Part shown: positions 14,591 to 23,681 of the stretch, piece by piece | How positions within the stretch are numbered: position 1 is the stretch's first letter | How the letters are laid out: every line of letters begins with the position of its first letter | Source: CAYRSA01 sp964494845 | GTDB taxonomy: Bacteria > Patescibacteriota > Saccharimonadia > Saccharimonadales > JAGQNJ01 | Length of the DNA stretch: 34,912 bases | Reading direction: 5' to 3' | Assembly: GCA_964494845.1 (NCBI GenBank) | Contig: CAZBSC010000005.1 | Coordinates: 1 to 34,912 of the forward strand | Program-made: the position numbers and the translations under genes | Notes under the pieces: model-generated | What the model was told of the DNA's origin: nothing | Database searches by the model: none | Seen by the model: the letters and a program-made list of their open reading frames with translations, nothing else

Positions 14591-15460
14591 ATGAATCCTT
14601 CTGACAATCAACAACCTGGCCAACCTCAAACTGGAATGCCTGCGCCGGTTCCTGCCAGTGCGGTTATTGGTAAACAGCCCACTGTCACACAACCACAGCA
14701 AAGTGGGCAAAACGCCCCAAAGCCCAAAGTTAACCCAACTAGTACTCAAAACATGCTTCAAATTGCCGAGATACGCGACGGAATTGTGATAATGAATGAT
14801 GGATCCTTCCGGTCAGTGGTAATGCTACGCAGCATCAACTTTGACCTGATGAGCCCCCAAGAACGCGAGGGAGTAGAGTCTGGATACCAGGGATTTTTGA
14901 ACTCTTTGTACTTTCCGATCCAAATTTTTGTTCGATCTCAAAAGGTTGACATACGCCCTTACATAGAAAAGCTAGACAAAATCCGTTCTGAACACGACAA
15001 CATGCTACTGGCGCTAATGATGGAAGATTACATCAACTATATTAGTGACATATCGACACAGACCAATATTATGGATAAGAATTTTTACATAGTTATACCA
15101 TTTTTTGCACAAGTTGATGTCCAAAAGGCCCTGACCCAAAGTAAAAATTTCTTTGGTGGGCTAACTAGCATTTTTGGCAAAAAAGAACACCAAGTTGTGA
15201 CGGTGAACGAAAAAGAACTGGAAGACGCCAAAATAGAGCTTCGTAACCGAGTCCAATCTGTTTTGGGCGGGTTGATGCAATGTAGCGTTCAGGGCGTACC
15301 GCTAGATACGCAGGAACTAATAGAACTGTACTACGACTTTTATAACCCCGACACCGCTACAAGACAACAGCTGAAAAGCTTTAATGACCTAACAGCAACA
15401 GTGGTGATGAAGGGTCAAGGGCAGGCCCGACAACCGAACCTAGACAAGGATTTACAATAA
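14591..15460 (+). CDS. TraC-like domain protein preceding VirB4
   Basis: 289 residues. After a disordered Gln/Pro-rich start of about 50 residues comes a domain beginning NMLQIAEIRDGIVIMNDGSFRSVVMLRSINFDLMSPQE, which resembles the N-terminal (TraC-like) domain of VirB4/TraC ATPases, with IYFP-type strands (LYFPIQIFVRSQKVDI) and a long helical part. There is no Walker motif. It ends one base before the VirB4 start (TAAtATG), so the two are translationally coupled and their products probably bind each other. The arrangement looks like a duplicated or detached VirB4 N-domain. Confidence 0.75.
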   Translation: MNPSDNQQPGQPQTGMPAPVPASAVIGKQPTVTQPQQSGQNAPKPKVNPTSTQNMLQIAEIRDGIVIMNDGSFRSVVMLRSINFDLMSPQEREGVESGYQGFLNSLYFPIQIFVRSQKVDIRPYIEKLDKIRSEHDNMLLALMMEDYINYISDISTQTNIMDKNFYIVIPFFAQVDVQKALTQSKNFFGGLTSIFGKKEHQVVTVNEKELEDAKIELRNRVQSVLGGLMQCSVQGVPLDTQELIELYYDFYNPDTATRQQLKSFNDLTATVVMKGQGQARQPNLDKDLQ

Positions 15461-15461
15461 T

Positions 15462-17387
15462 ATGGGTATATTTGGAGGCAAAAAAGCCCTGACTGACCCT
15501 GTAGAGCTAGCAGAAGCCCAGCGCCGCCGAGAAGCAGCCGAAGTGCACGTTGCTTTCCAAAAAGGCGTTACGGCACTGCGCGATTTTATAGCACCTAGCT
15601 CTATCGAGCTGAACAGTACATTTTTCCAAATTGGCACCAGGTTTGCCAGGAATTTCTACGTTTTCGGTTACCCCCGCAGCCTGTACACCGGTTGGCTAAG
15701 TAGCCTGATTAACATCGATGAAATCCTAGACTTATCGATGTTCATCTACCCAGTAGAAAGCCAGGTAGTGCTAGAGAACTTGCGTAAAAAAGTCGGACAA
15801 CTAGAGGCAGGGCTACAGATAGATAGCGAGAAGGGCCGCGTGCGCGACCCAGGTAAGCAAGCTACGATTGTTGATGCCGAGGAGATGCGGGACAAATTGC
15901 AGGTAGGCGAAGAGAGATTTTTCCGATTTGGGTTTTATTTCACCCTGTACGCGGGGAGTCTTGATGAACTAGACTTTGTTACTCACAAAGTAGAATCGTT
16001 GTTAGGACAGCAGTTGGTGTACTCTAAGCCTGCAACATCACAGCAAGAACAGGGACTAGCCAGTACAGTTCCGCAATTTACCGACCAATTACAGATACGG
16101 CGAAACATGAGCACCGGCGCACTGTCTACTAGTTTTCCATTCACCAGCGCGGATCTCAGCCAGGACGAGGGCGTTTTGTACGGGATCAACATGCATAACT
16201 CGGGTCTTGTTATTTTTGATCGGTTTACCCTAGAGAATGGCAATGCAGTAGTTTTTGCAAAGTCTGGTGCCGGAAAATCATTCGCTGTAAAACTAGAAGC
16301 ACTGCGAAGCATGATGTTCGGCGCTGAAGTTGTCATCATTGACCCAGAGAATGAATATCAGCGCATGGCGGAAGCTGTCGGTGGCGCGTATGTACGCCTC
16401 AGCCTGAACTCTGCCACAAGAATTAATCCATTCGATTTGCCAAAAGTTGTCGATACAGAAGAAGCAGACAATGCACTCCGCAGCAACTTAATTACTCTGC
16501 ACGGGTTGTTACGATTAATGATGGGTGGAGCCCAGGCCCAAATGGTAGCCTCGATGGGCGGTGGCGGGACAATAGGACCGGCTCTCTCCCCTGTCGAAGA
16601 ATCTGACCTAGATTCTGCATTAATAGAAACATATGCAAAAGCTGGGATTACCAACGACCCCTTGACCCATAACTCTGTTCCGCCAACCGTCGCTGACTTG
16701 TATGACACTTTACTGCACATGGGCGGAACCGGCCCACAGTTAGCGCAAAGGTTACGAAAATACACTACCGGGACGTTTGCCGGGATTTTCAGCCAGCAAT
16801 CAAACATTGATATTAATAATCAAATGGTGGTGTTCAATATTCGTGACCTAGAGGACGAGCTACGACCAGTAGCCATGTACATTGTTCTAAACTACATATG
16901 GAACAGGACAAAATCTGATCAACGGAGGCGAATGTTAATAATCGACGAGGCCTGGCAGTTGATGAAATACGAAGACTCTGCCAATTTCTTATTTTCACTT
17001 GCAAAGCGCGCCCGAAAATATAACCTGGGTATTACCACAATCTCTCAGGACGTTGAAGATTTTATTGGTTCGCGGATGGGTAGAGCAATCGTAGCCAACG
17101 CTTCTATGCAGCTACTTTTGAAACAATCCCCAGCTGCAGTCGATGTGCTAGCTGATGTATTCAAGCTGACAAGCGAGGAAAAGAAAAGACTAACCCAATT
17201 CCCGGTCGGCCAAGGGCTATTTTTCGCCGGACAGAACCATGTCCACATTCAAATTATCGCCAGCCCGACAGAAACAGGACTAATAACTACGAATCCAGCA
17301 CAAGTAGACCAAATTAACAGACAGGGGGTGATGGACAACCCCCAAGGAACAATTGATCTTAATAACCAGCTAATGCCTGGGTTATAA
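15462..17387 (+). CDS. virB4: VirB4-family type IV secretion ATPase
   Basis: 641 residues. The motor ATPase that powers pilus assembly and substrate transfer. The N-terminal VirB4 domain covers roughly residues 30-240. The motor domain has Walker A AKSGAGKS (266-273), the strand VVIIDPENEYQ, Walker B MLIIDEAW (D495, E496) and the downstream KRARKYNLGITTISQDVEDF typical of VirB4/TrbE. There are no membrane helices, so it is cytosolic and membrane-associated through PrgI and VirB6 partners. It lies between the TraC-like gene and the VanY-containing gene. No coupling ATPase of the VirD4 kind is found here, so substrate recruitment must be served elsewhere or differ. Confidence 0.95.
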   Translation: MGIFGGKKALTDPVELAEAQRRREAAEVHVAFQKGVTALRDFIAPSSIELNSTFFQIGTRFARNFYVFGYPRSLYTGWLSSLINIDEILDLSMFIYPVESQVVLENLRKKVGQLEAGLQIDSEKGRVRDPGKQATIVDAEEMRDKLQVGEERFFRFGFYFTLYAGSLDELDFVTHKVESLLGQQLVYSKPATSQQEQGLASTVPQFTDQLQIRRNMSTGALSTSFPFTSADLSQDEGVLYGINMHNSGLVIFDRFTLENGNAVVFAKSGAGKSFAVKLEALRSMMFGAEVVIIDPENEYQRMAEAVGGAYVRLSLNSATRINPFDLPKVVDTEEADNALRSNLITLHGLLRLMMGGAQAQMVASMGGGGTIGPALSPVEESDLDSALIETYAKAGITNDPLTHNSVPPTVADLYDTLLHMGGTGPQLAQRLRKYTTGTFAGIFSQQSNIDINNQMVVFNIRDLEDELRPVAMYIVLNYIWNRTKSDQRRRMLIIDEAWQLMKYEDSANFLFSLAKRARKYNLGITTISQDVEDFIGSRMGRAIVANASMQLLLKQSPAAVDVLADVFKLTSEEKKRLTQFPVGQGLFFAGQNHVHIQIIASPTETGLITTNPAQVDQINRQGVMDNPQGTIDLNNQLMPGL

Positions 17388-17428
17388 TTAATAATTAGTC
17401 ATGCTGAATACAAAAAAGGCCAATCAAT

Positions 17429-20380
17429 ATGTCCGACTACGATGACCAAAACAAGAAAACCAGTCTAGGCACTTTACCTGATAGCGACGAGCTAGAGGCC
17501 GTAACAGGCATTAGCCCAGGAGAACAAAGTGATATTGAAACTCGTGCAAAGGCTGGCGCAGACCAAGATTTGGCAGAAAAACGCGAAGCTGAACAACTGA
17601 AAACGGCGACCGAAAATGATAACAGTTCTGGGGCTAGAGGTGTTGGTGGATTTTACAAAAGTGGGTTGAGCCCATCTACCAGTGGACAAAAAAGCCTAAA
17701 AACAAAATTATCTGGGATAAAATCGGTTGCAGGGGGCAAGAATAAACTATTTATAGGGCTTGGTATCGGTGGGCTACTAGGCATTGCTATTTTGGTGCTT
17801 TTTGTGGCCAGCCTAATGATTCCTCATTTGGCAGAAAACATAACCGGCTGGCAATTCTCTAGGTCGGCTCGGCAATTCCGAATAAGCCAAAGCCAGATAG
17901 ATGGGCAAAAAATTGCCCTGGACACTGCTGACAATCGCTTTTGGAATGCCATGAAGGAGAAGTATTCACCGTTTCGTACCGACACCTGGCGTAAGCTTGA
18001 TCAATACAGACCTCAAAAAGTATTTGAAAACCTGAAATCAGAGAATATTTTGACTTACGAATATGATAGAAGCCCGATACTCAGGAGACCAAGGTTAACG
18101 GCCATAGTGGTAAACGGCGAAAGGATAGAATACAACAAACCAACTATTAGGGGATTTTTTACCCGCGACAACTACAGAGAGAGGGTAAAGTTCACTGCGG
18201 CTATGGACGGGGAGCTGGAGGTTGCTATGCGGGGGAACAAATCCTGGGTCCGAAGCTCCGTAATGAAACTGGCTTATGAGGAACTGGGCCTAAAACAAGT
18301 AGGCCTGTCGAAAAGGCTAAGAGAATATAAGGGACTCAAAGCTGAGCAAATTGACTTAGCCCTGCAGAGAGAAAACATCGAGCGAACCTGGAAAGACACC
18401 ACGCGTAGCAGATTAAAAGATATAGCTGAAACCCAAGGCAGGCTAGAAAGTGATCTCCGTGCTTGTCTGGATGATCCCAAGTGTGCAAAAGAATGGAGGG
18501 AGGGCGACGGAACGGTCCCTAAAGCAATCACCGATAACCTAGAAAATGATTTGAAGCCGACAACGGGCGCCAGGGTGCTTTCAACGGCATCTCTGGTTTA
18601 CGCAATTGCGGTACCTTTATGTATTGTTTACGAAGGCTCTATCCATAAAGCAAAGCCTGCTATAGATGCTGAAAATGCCCAATTGCAAAAAACTTATCAA
18701 TCATTGGTTGGGCCGGCGGAGCAACAAGAAAAAGGCGAACTTACAACCCAAGCAGCCGGCGCCGTTAACAGAAGATGGCGCCATAACGTGTCCAAATCAG
18801 TGCCGCTAAGGAGAGCCGCCGGCCAAACAGTCAATACTGAGGACGAGGTCAAGAGCCCCCACTCGGGCGGAAGCGGCGAGTTCACGGCATTGACCCTACT
18901 ACTAGGAGACAACCCCTTGGGTCGTACAGCCAGCGCATTCGCCGATTTTATCTGCCCAAAAATTACTGACCTCCGTGCCGCGGCGGCAGTTACGATCGTC
19001 GAGTTAGCCGCGGGTTTTTTCTCTGGTGGTGGGTCCACAGTAACTGAGCAGGGCCTGAAAGTATTTGTAGTTAATAGGGTAGGAGAAATTGCAACCAAGA
19101 TGAGCATTAAAGGAGCCTTAAAAAGGGGAGGAATTATAGCCTTGCAAGCAGGTGCGATTGCTGGCGCTACTCTGCTGGCTAAAAGCCTGGTGGAAATGGG
19201 CGTTCACGCACAGAGTAACGGAGGCTCGCGAGGCGAAGAACTAGCTGTACAAGGAGATATGGGCGGCAACCTACAAAATGGGCAAGAACAACAACAAGTT
19301 TTTTATGGGCGCCCGATGACCAGCAACGAAGTTGTCGATGATGTCAGCCTAACTGTCAATGATTTGCAGAGCCAAGAAGCAAAGAAAACCGCTTTTGAAA
19401 GATATCTATCACCTCAAAATCCTCGGTCTTTACTGACAACCACGGCTACAACTTTCTCTGCGTTCTTGGGGGATGATAATGGAATACCGGGTTTTGTACA
19501 GAGACTTGCGACCATGGCCAGCAGCGCCCTATCCAATCCATTCTTCGCATTTGCTAGCACAAATAATTCCGCGCAGGCATTGACGGGTGCTCAACAAAAT
19601 TATGGAATTGTTCAGTGGGGCTATAGCAGGGCAGAGAACGATTTGATAAAAAACAACACCTCGTACACTCCGCTCGAAAACAGTAAAATACTAGAAGAAA
19701 GTGGGAAAAAAGATGACATTGAGGAAGAATATAAAACTTGCTTTGAAGACTCTCTTGGTACTTTAATATCAGAGGAACGTATAGTTCGCAACGAGAAGGG
19801 TGATGTCATTAGTGACAAGGGTAAATGCTCACCCAAAAATCTAGGCACGAGGAACGCCAAATATGGTGACTTAGTTTTCCGGTATAGAGTATTTAAAATG
19901 TACGATAATAGCCTTGACCATCTGGCCGAGATTCAAGATCCCGATACTGGAGATGGCGGTGGTGGCAGTGGCGCATTAGCATCCCAATTACCGACTGGCC
20001 CAGTTGACGAGAGCCAAATAGCCCCGGTAAAAGGCTTGACCAGTGGATGCCACACATCAATAGCACAAAAAGCTAATGACATGCTAGAGAAAGCCCGACA
20101 AGAGGGCGTGAATCTGACAGGTTCGTGTTGGCGTGATTCTGCGAAGCAGATATTACTGCGCAAGCAAAACTGCCCAGACTGGCAAAACTCTAAAGCTAGT
20201 GATTGCTCGCCCCCTACTGCAAAACCAGGTACATCAAACCACGAAAAGGGGCTAGCGATCGACTTTGGGAATTGTGGACGAAGTTCAATATGCTTTAACT
20301 GGCTAACCAAGAACGCAGCAACCTATGGATTTAAGAATTTGCCAAGCGAGTCGTGGCACTGGTCGGTGGATGGTAGATAA
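17429..20380 (+). CDS. Large secretion-locus membrane protein with C-terminal VanY-type D,D-peptidase domain
   Basis: 983 residues. An acidic cytoplasmic N-terminus (1-105) precedes a strong helix (about 111-135, IGLGIGGLLGIAILVLFVAS); a long charged and coiled-coil-prone part follows, with further weakly hydrophobic stretches near 385, 515 and 570. The C-terminal 130 residues are a LAS/VanY-type metallopeptidase: SNHEKGLAID supplies H938 and D945, ESWHWS supplies H977, the expected zinc ligands. Such enzymes trim peptidoglycan stem peptides. Placement between VirB4 and a second wall hydrolase suggests local wall opening for the apparatus, a job done by VirB1 or CHAP proteins in other systems. 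AAGG precedes the ATG. Only the peptidase end is confidently recognised. Confidence 0.85.
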   Translation: MSDYDDQNKKTSLGTLPDSDELEAVTGISPGEQSDIETRAKAGADQDLAEKREAEQLKTATENDNSSGARGVGGFYKSGLSPSTSGQKSLKTKLSGIKSVAGGKNKLFIGLGIGGLLGIAILVLFVASLMIPHLAENITGWQFSRSARQFRISQSQIDGQKIALDTADNRFWNAMKEKYSPFRTDTWRKLDQYRPQKVFENLKSENILTYEYDRSPILRRPRLTAIVVNGERIEYNKPTIRGFFTRDNYRERVKFTAAMDGELEVAMRGNKSWVRSSVMKLAYEELGLKQVGLSKRLREYKGLKAEQIDLALQRENIERTWKDTTRSRLKDIAETQGRLESDLRACLDDPKCAKEWREGDGTVPKAITDNLENDLKPTTGARVLSTASLVYAIAVPLCIVYEGSIHKAKPAIDAENAQLQKTYQSLVGPAEQQEKGELTTQAAGAVNRRWRHNVSKSVPLRRAAGQTVNTEDEVKSPHSGGSGEFTALTLLLGDNPLGRTASAFADFICPKITDLRAAAAVTIVELAAGFFSGGGSTVTEQGLKVFVVNRVGEIATKMSIKGALKRGGIIALQAGAIAGATLLAKSLVEMGVHAQSNGGSRGEELAVQGDMGGNLQNGQEQQQVFYGRPMTSNEVVDDVSLTVNDLQSQEAKKTAFERYLSPQNPRSLLTTTATTFSAFLGDDNGIPGFVQRLATMASSALSNPFFAFASTNNSAQALTGAQQNYGIVQWGYSRAENDLIKNNTSYTPLENSKILEESGKKDDIEEEYKTCFEDSLGTLISEERIVRNEKGDVISDKGKCSPKNLGTRNAKYGDLVFRYRVFKMYDNSLDHLAEIQDPDTGDGGGGSGALASQLPTGPVDESQIAPVKGLTSGCHTSIAQKANDMLEKARQEGVNLTGSCWRDSAKQILLRKQNCPDWQNSKASDCSPPTAKPGTSNHEKGLAIDFGNCGRSSICFNWLTKNAATYGFKNLPSESWHWSVDGR

Positions 20381-20381
20381 T

Positions 20382-21841
20382 ATGAAAAAGATATTTTCAC
20401 TTATTTCCGTAATTTTAGTACTAACTAGTTCTACTGCCCCTGTTTATGCGTTTAGGATGCGGGAAAGTGACTTGCACGATATTATTATTGGCAGACCACA
20501 TCTGGACGATACAGCCGAGGAGGGTGAATCTGGGTGTACAAATAATGATAGCTCTGGGAGCGGTGATGGTAGTGCATCTTCGGCGGCAAGATCTCAAGCG
20601 GATGCCCCGGCCAGTTCAGAAACTGGCAAGGCCTATAATGGCGCCGAGATATTTAGTCAAGCCCAGAAAGACCAGATTAACGCCAATAAATCGGTCTACG
20701 AAAAAGCTGCCACAGCGGCAGGCATACCATGGCAAATGGTGGCAGTGATACACAACAACGAACACGGTCTAGCCGTCGACAATCCATCAAATGGCCAGGG
20801 CATTTACCAAGACTATGAAAGACTCGGGAATGGTGGACGTGATTACCCGCCAGGCCCTGTTAGTCACGATGAATTTGTCCGACAAAGCACGTGGGCAGCA
20901 ACATTCCTGAAAGGAAAAACTAGTCTGCCTCTTACAGGTGATGGTAGCGAAAAGGGAGTAAAAGACTCGTTCTTTGGCTATAACGGAAGGGCTGCAAGCT
21001 ATATAGCACAGGCAGCCAGACTAGGATTTAATGCCGAAGCAGAGGGCTACGAAGGGTCACCGTACGTCATGAACAAGGCCGACGAGAAACGCGATCCGTC
21101 TGTACAAGGAACGAATGGCACTTGGGGGCAAATAAAACGAGATAACGGACCCATCGAATACCCGGCAAACGATTTTTATGGTGCCTTTGTGCAGTACGGG
21201 GCATTAGCTGGTCTTGCAGGCTNNNNNNNNNNNNNNNNNNNNNNNNNNNNNNNNNNNNNNNNNNNNNNNNNNNNNNNNNNNNNNNNNNNNNNNNNNNNNN
21301 NNNNNNNNNNNNNNNNNNNNNNAACGATTTTTATGGTGCCTTTGTGCAGTACGGGGCATTAGCTGGTCTTGCAGGCTGTTCGACTAGCACTGAGCTGGGC
21401 GCAAAAATAGCCGAAATAGCAGAAAGAGAATTTGCCGCCAACGGAGGAAAAGATCTAGAATCATCGAACGGCGAGTTTAAATACACGGACGGCAAAAAAG
21501 AACAATGGTGCGCGGATTTTGTTAGCTGGGTGCTGAAAGAAGCTGGCAGCCCATTTGATAGTGGCGTCAGTGGTGGTTGGCGCATTCCTGCAGTCGTTAA
21601 CGTCAAAGCTTGGTTCGAAGCTCACGGTGCTTACCACGCAGCCGGTTCTGGATATACGCCAAAGGTAGGAGACATAGTTATTTACAAGAATGGCATTAGT
21701 CACGTTAATATAGTTGTGGCCGTGGATGAAAAGAGTCAAACCATGACGACAATTGGTGGCAATGAATCGAATGGTATTAGAAAAAGTGATAGTCCATTTA
21801 GTAACCCCAAAATTACCGGTTTTGGAACGAAAGCTAACTAG
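20382..21841 (+). CDS. Lysozyme-like plus CHAP peptidoglycan hydrolase (one gene, split by a false assembly gap)
   Basis: Collapsing the 100-N run and one copy of the 55-bp duplication (155 nt in all) gives one uninterrupted 434-residue frame. The protein has a signal peptide (MKKIFSLISVILVLTSS...), a Ser/Gly linker, a lysozyme-like domain with IPWQMVAVIHNNEHG (E127 a candidate acid), and a C-terminal CHAP domain with C325 in QWCADFVSWVLKEAG and H389 in SHVNIVVAVD. Enzymes of this two-domain type (VirB1-like, CwlT-like) cut glycan and peptide to let type IV systems cross the wall. The start at 20382 lies one base after the VanY gene stop, so translation is coupled. Confidence 0.9.
21168..21377 (+). 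other. False scaffold gap: 55-bp identical flanks around 100 N
   Basis: Bases 21168-21222 and 21323-21377 are identical over all 55 positions and flank exactly 100 N (21223-21322). Joining at the overlap keeps the reading frame across the gap. This is what unmerged contig ends from a fixed-overlap assembler look like, so no sequence is missing here. Confidence 0.95.
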
Positions 21842-21852
21842 GGAGACAAGAT

Positions 21853-22578
21853 ATGAATGACAATGACCAATACAAGAACTTAAAGCGGGTTGCTAGAGTT
21901 TTTGTTGCTCTGGTTGTGATATTTCTGACGTTTACAATCCTGAGAAATGTTTTTACTTTTTATATTTCTGGCACTGACCCTAAAAATAACAGCGACATAC
22001 CCAGCACCACAAAACGCTTTACGCTAACCTTTAACAAACCACTCGACCCTAAACAAGATTTTAGAAAAACTGTCAAAGACGACCCCGAAAATACCTGGAC
22101 TAAATTTACTATAGATGGCCGGAAACTAACGGTTGATATGACATCGTTAGAAATTGGTAAAAGCTATTCATTTAATTTCCCAGCAATATACGCAGCCAAT
22201 GGCAAAGTTATTAAAGATTTTAACTACAGTTTCAAGGCTGTTTATGTCCGTTTCGACCGGTTGAATAAAGAAGAACAGCAACAGGCAATGGAGGGAGTAG
22301 ACGAAAATAACTTCGAGGATCCTGTGCTCGACGTAACTCCTTATTCGACACTGGACTACACAATAACGCCGGAGGTTACCCAAAATGACGCTGGTGACGA
22401 CTTTGTTACCATAAAGATAGAAGTCAACCTAAGCAACTCGGACCGGGGAAGTGAGAAAACGGCCATAAAAACCAGGCGAGCTGCAGCACTTGCCTACCTG
22501 AAAAGTAAAGGCATCGATATCAAAAAGTATCCGATTGTATACAACGAGCATTCTAGTATTATTGCGCCAGCAAACTAG
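21853..22578 (+). CDS. Bitopic membrane protein with an SbsA/Big_5-like Ig domain
   Basis: 241 residues. One N-terminal helix (about 14-34, VARVFVALVVIFLTFTILRNVF) anchors an exported part. Residues about 50-120 (RFTLTFNKPLDPKQDF, then LTVDMTSLEIGKSYSFNFPA, ANGKVIKDFNYSFKAVYV) resemble the Ig-like fold found in S-layer and surface proteins. The last 100 residues, with a run of acidic positions and RAAALAYLKSKGIDIKKYPI, are unassigned; a C-terminal segment of this kind occurs in OmpA-like and pilus-associated proteins, but I cannot place it. GGGAGA gives a ribosome site. Last gene of the rightward operon, ten bases from the convergent recF. Confidence 0.75.
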   Translation: MNDNDQYKNLKRVARVFVALVVIFLTFTILRNVFTFYISGTDPKNNSDIPSTTKRFTLTFNKPLDPKQDFRKTVKDDPENTWTKFTIDGRKLTVDMTSLEIGKSYSFNFPAIYAANGKVIKDFNYSFKAVYVRFDRLNKEEQQQAMEGVDENNFEDPVLDVTPYSTLDYTITPEVTQNDAGDDFVTIKIEVNLSNSDRGSEKTAIKTRRAAALAYLKSKGIDIKKYPIVYNEHSSIIAPAN

Positions 22579-22587
22579 CACCCGACG

Positions 22588-23643
22588 CTACAGAGAAATT
22601 GTATTTACGCCACTGGCAAAGTTCTTGGCAATAATATCGGCGTCGGTTGTAGTGATAAAGCTCTGGTAATCATTGACGAAAGCGGTCAGGGCTTTGCGTC
22701 TTTTGCCATCTAGTTCGCTGTAAACATCATCTAGTAAAAGCAGGGGTTTTTTCCCGGTTTTCTTTTCTAGTAAATCTGTTTCCTGGATTTTCAGCGCCAA
22801 GAGAGTCGTCCTGGTTTCGCCCCGAGAGGCAAAGTTAGCGATTGGGTGACCATCGATTTCTATGCCAATGTCATCTCTATGCGGACCGGCACCGGTGTAT
22901 CCCCTGAGTATGTCTAGGGGCAAGTCTTTTTCCAGTTTTTTTAGCATTTTGCTAGCGTATACCCCGGGTTCTAAATTTGCTTTATATACCAGACTAATTA
23001 CCTGTTTTTTTGCCGCAATACTGGCGTAGCTTTCACTGACACCCTTGTTAATGGTATCAATTATTTTTTGGCGCTTTTCGACGAGTTTGCCACCCAAACT
23101 GCTCAGTCGTATGTCCCAGGCAAAAATAGTTTTGTTAATTTTGTCCCCACCGTTTTTTAGTAAACGGTTCCTTTGGGCTAAGGTCCTGTGATAGTCTCGC
23201 TTGTCTTTTTGGAACTGGTCATCGATCTCGCTAATAATGTTGTCCAGAAACGTTCTACGTTGTTCTGGCGAGGTGGTTAGTTGCTGTAGGTAGTTAGGCT
23301 CAAACAGGACGAGGGGAAGGGCTGATGTTTTGCCCATTCTGGCTGTCTGTTTATCGTTTATTAAAATCGACTTTTTCGTAGTTTCGCCTTGTCTTTCAAA
23401 TTTTATAGCCCGAGTCTCGCTTTTATCCGTCAGCGCGTCGATTCTAGCCCATTCTTTGCTGTCCATTATATTTTCTGCATCTGTGCCCCTAAAACCAATT
23501 CCCCTGCAAACGTAAACCAGGCCCTCTAGAGCATTGGTTTTACCGCTTGCGTTTGGACCAATAAGTATGTTGACCGAGTCACTGAATTCAAAAGATACAT
23601 CAGTATATGACCGAAAATTTTGTAGCCTCAGACTCGTTATCAT
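22588..23643 (-). CDS. recF: DNA replication and repair protein RecF
   Basis: 351 residues, the normal RecF size. It binds single-strand/double-strand junctions and helps load RecA at gaps. Features: MITSLRLQNFRSYTDVSFEF at the start, Walker A GPNASGKT (about 29-36), the QLTTSPEQRRTFLD helix, the ABC-type signature FASRGETRTT and Walker B PLLLLDDVYSELD. It is the third gene of the dnaA-dnaN-recF set but is separated from dnaN by 38 bp holding its own TATAAT. That element ends 6 nt before the ATG, predicting a leaderless recF message, although AAGG in the gap could serve as ribosome site for a dnaN-recF transcript. Confidence 0.96.
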   Translation of the reverse strand: MITSLRLQNFRSYTDVSFEFSDSVNILIGPNASGKTNALEGLVYVCRGIGFRGTDAENIMDSKEWARIDALTDKSETRAIKFERQGETTKKSILINDKQTARMGKTSALPLVLFEPNYLQQLTTSPEQRRTFLDNIISEIDDQFQKDKRDYHRTLAQRNRLLKNGGDKINKTIFAWDIRLSSLGGKLVEKRQKIIDTINKGVSESYASIAAKKQVISLVYKANLEPGVYASKMLKKLEKDLPLDILRGYTGAGPHRDDIGIEIDGHPIANFASRGETRTTLLALKIQETDLLEKKTGKKPLLLLDDVYSELDGKRRKALTAFVNDYQSFITTTDADIIAKNFASGVNTISL

Positions 23644-23649
23644 AGCCTT

Positions 23650-23655
23650 ATTATA
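23650..23655 (-). promoter_or_regulatory. -10 element just ahead of recF
   Basis: Minus strand TATAAT, then AAGGCT, then ATG (23643). No convincing -35 is seen. Confidence 0.45.
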
Positions 23656-23681
23656 GAACGCCGCTCTTTTTGAGGCTTTAA

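Noticed and set aside
21323..21841. A separate CHAP gene starting at 21344
   Set aside because: The start lies inside the duplicated 55 bp; the joined sequence reads straight through from the signal-peptide gene.
7088..22578. Self-transmissible integrative conjugative element
   Set aside because: No relaxase, coupling protein, integrase or att pair bounds the locus in this window, and it lies beside core origin genes.
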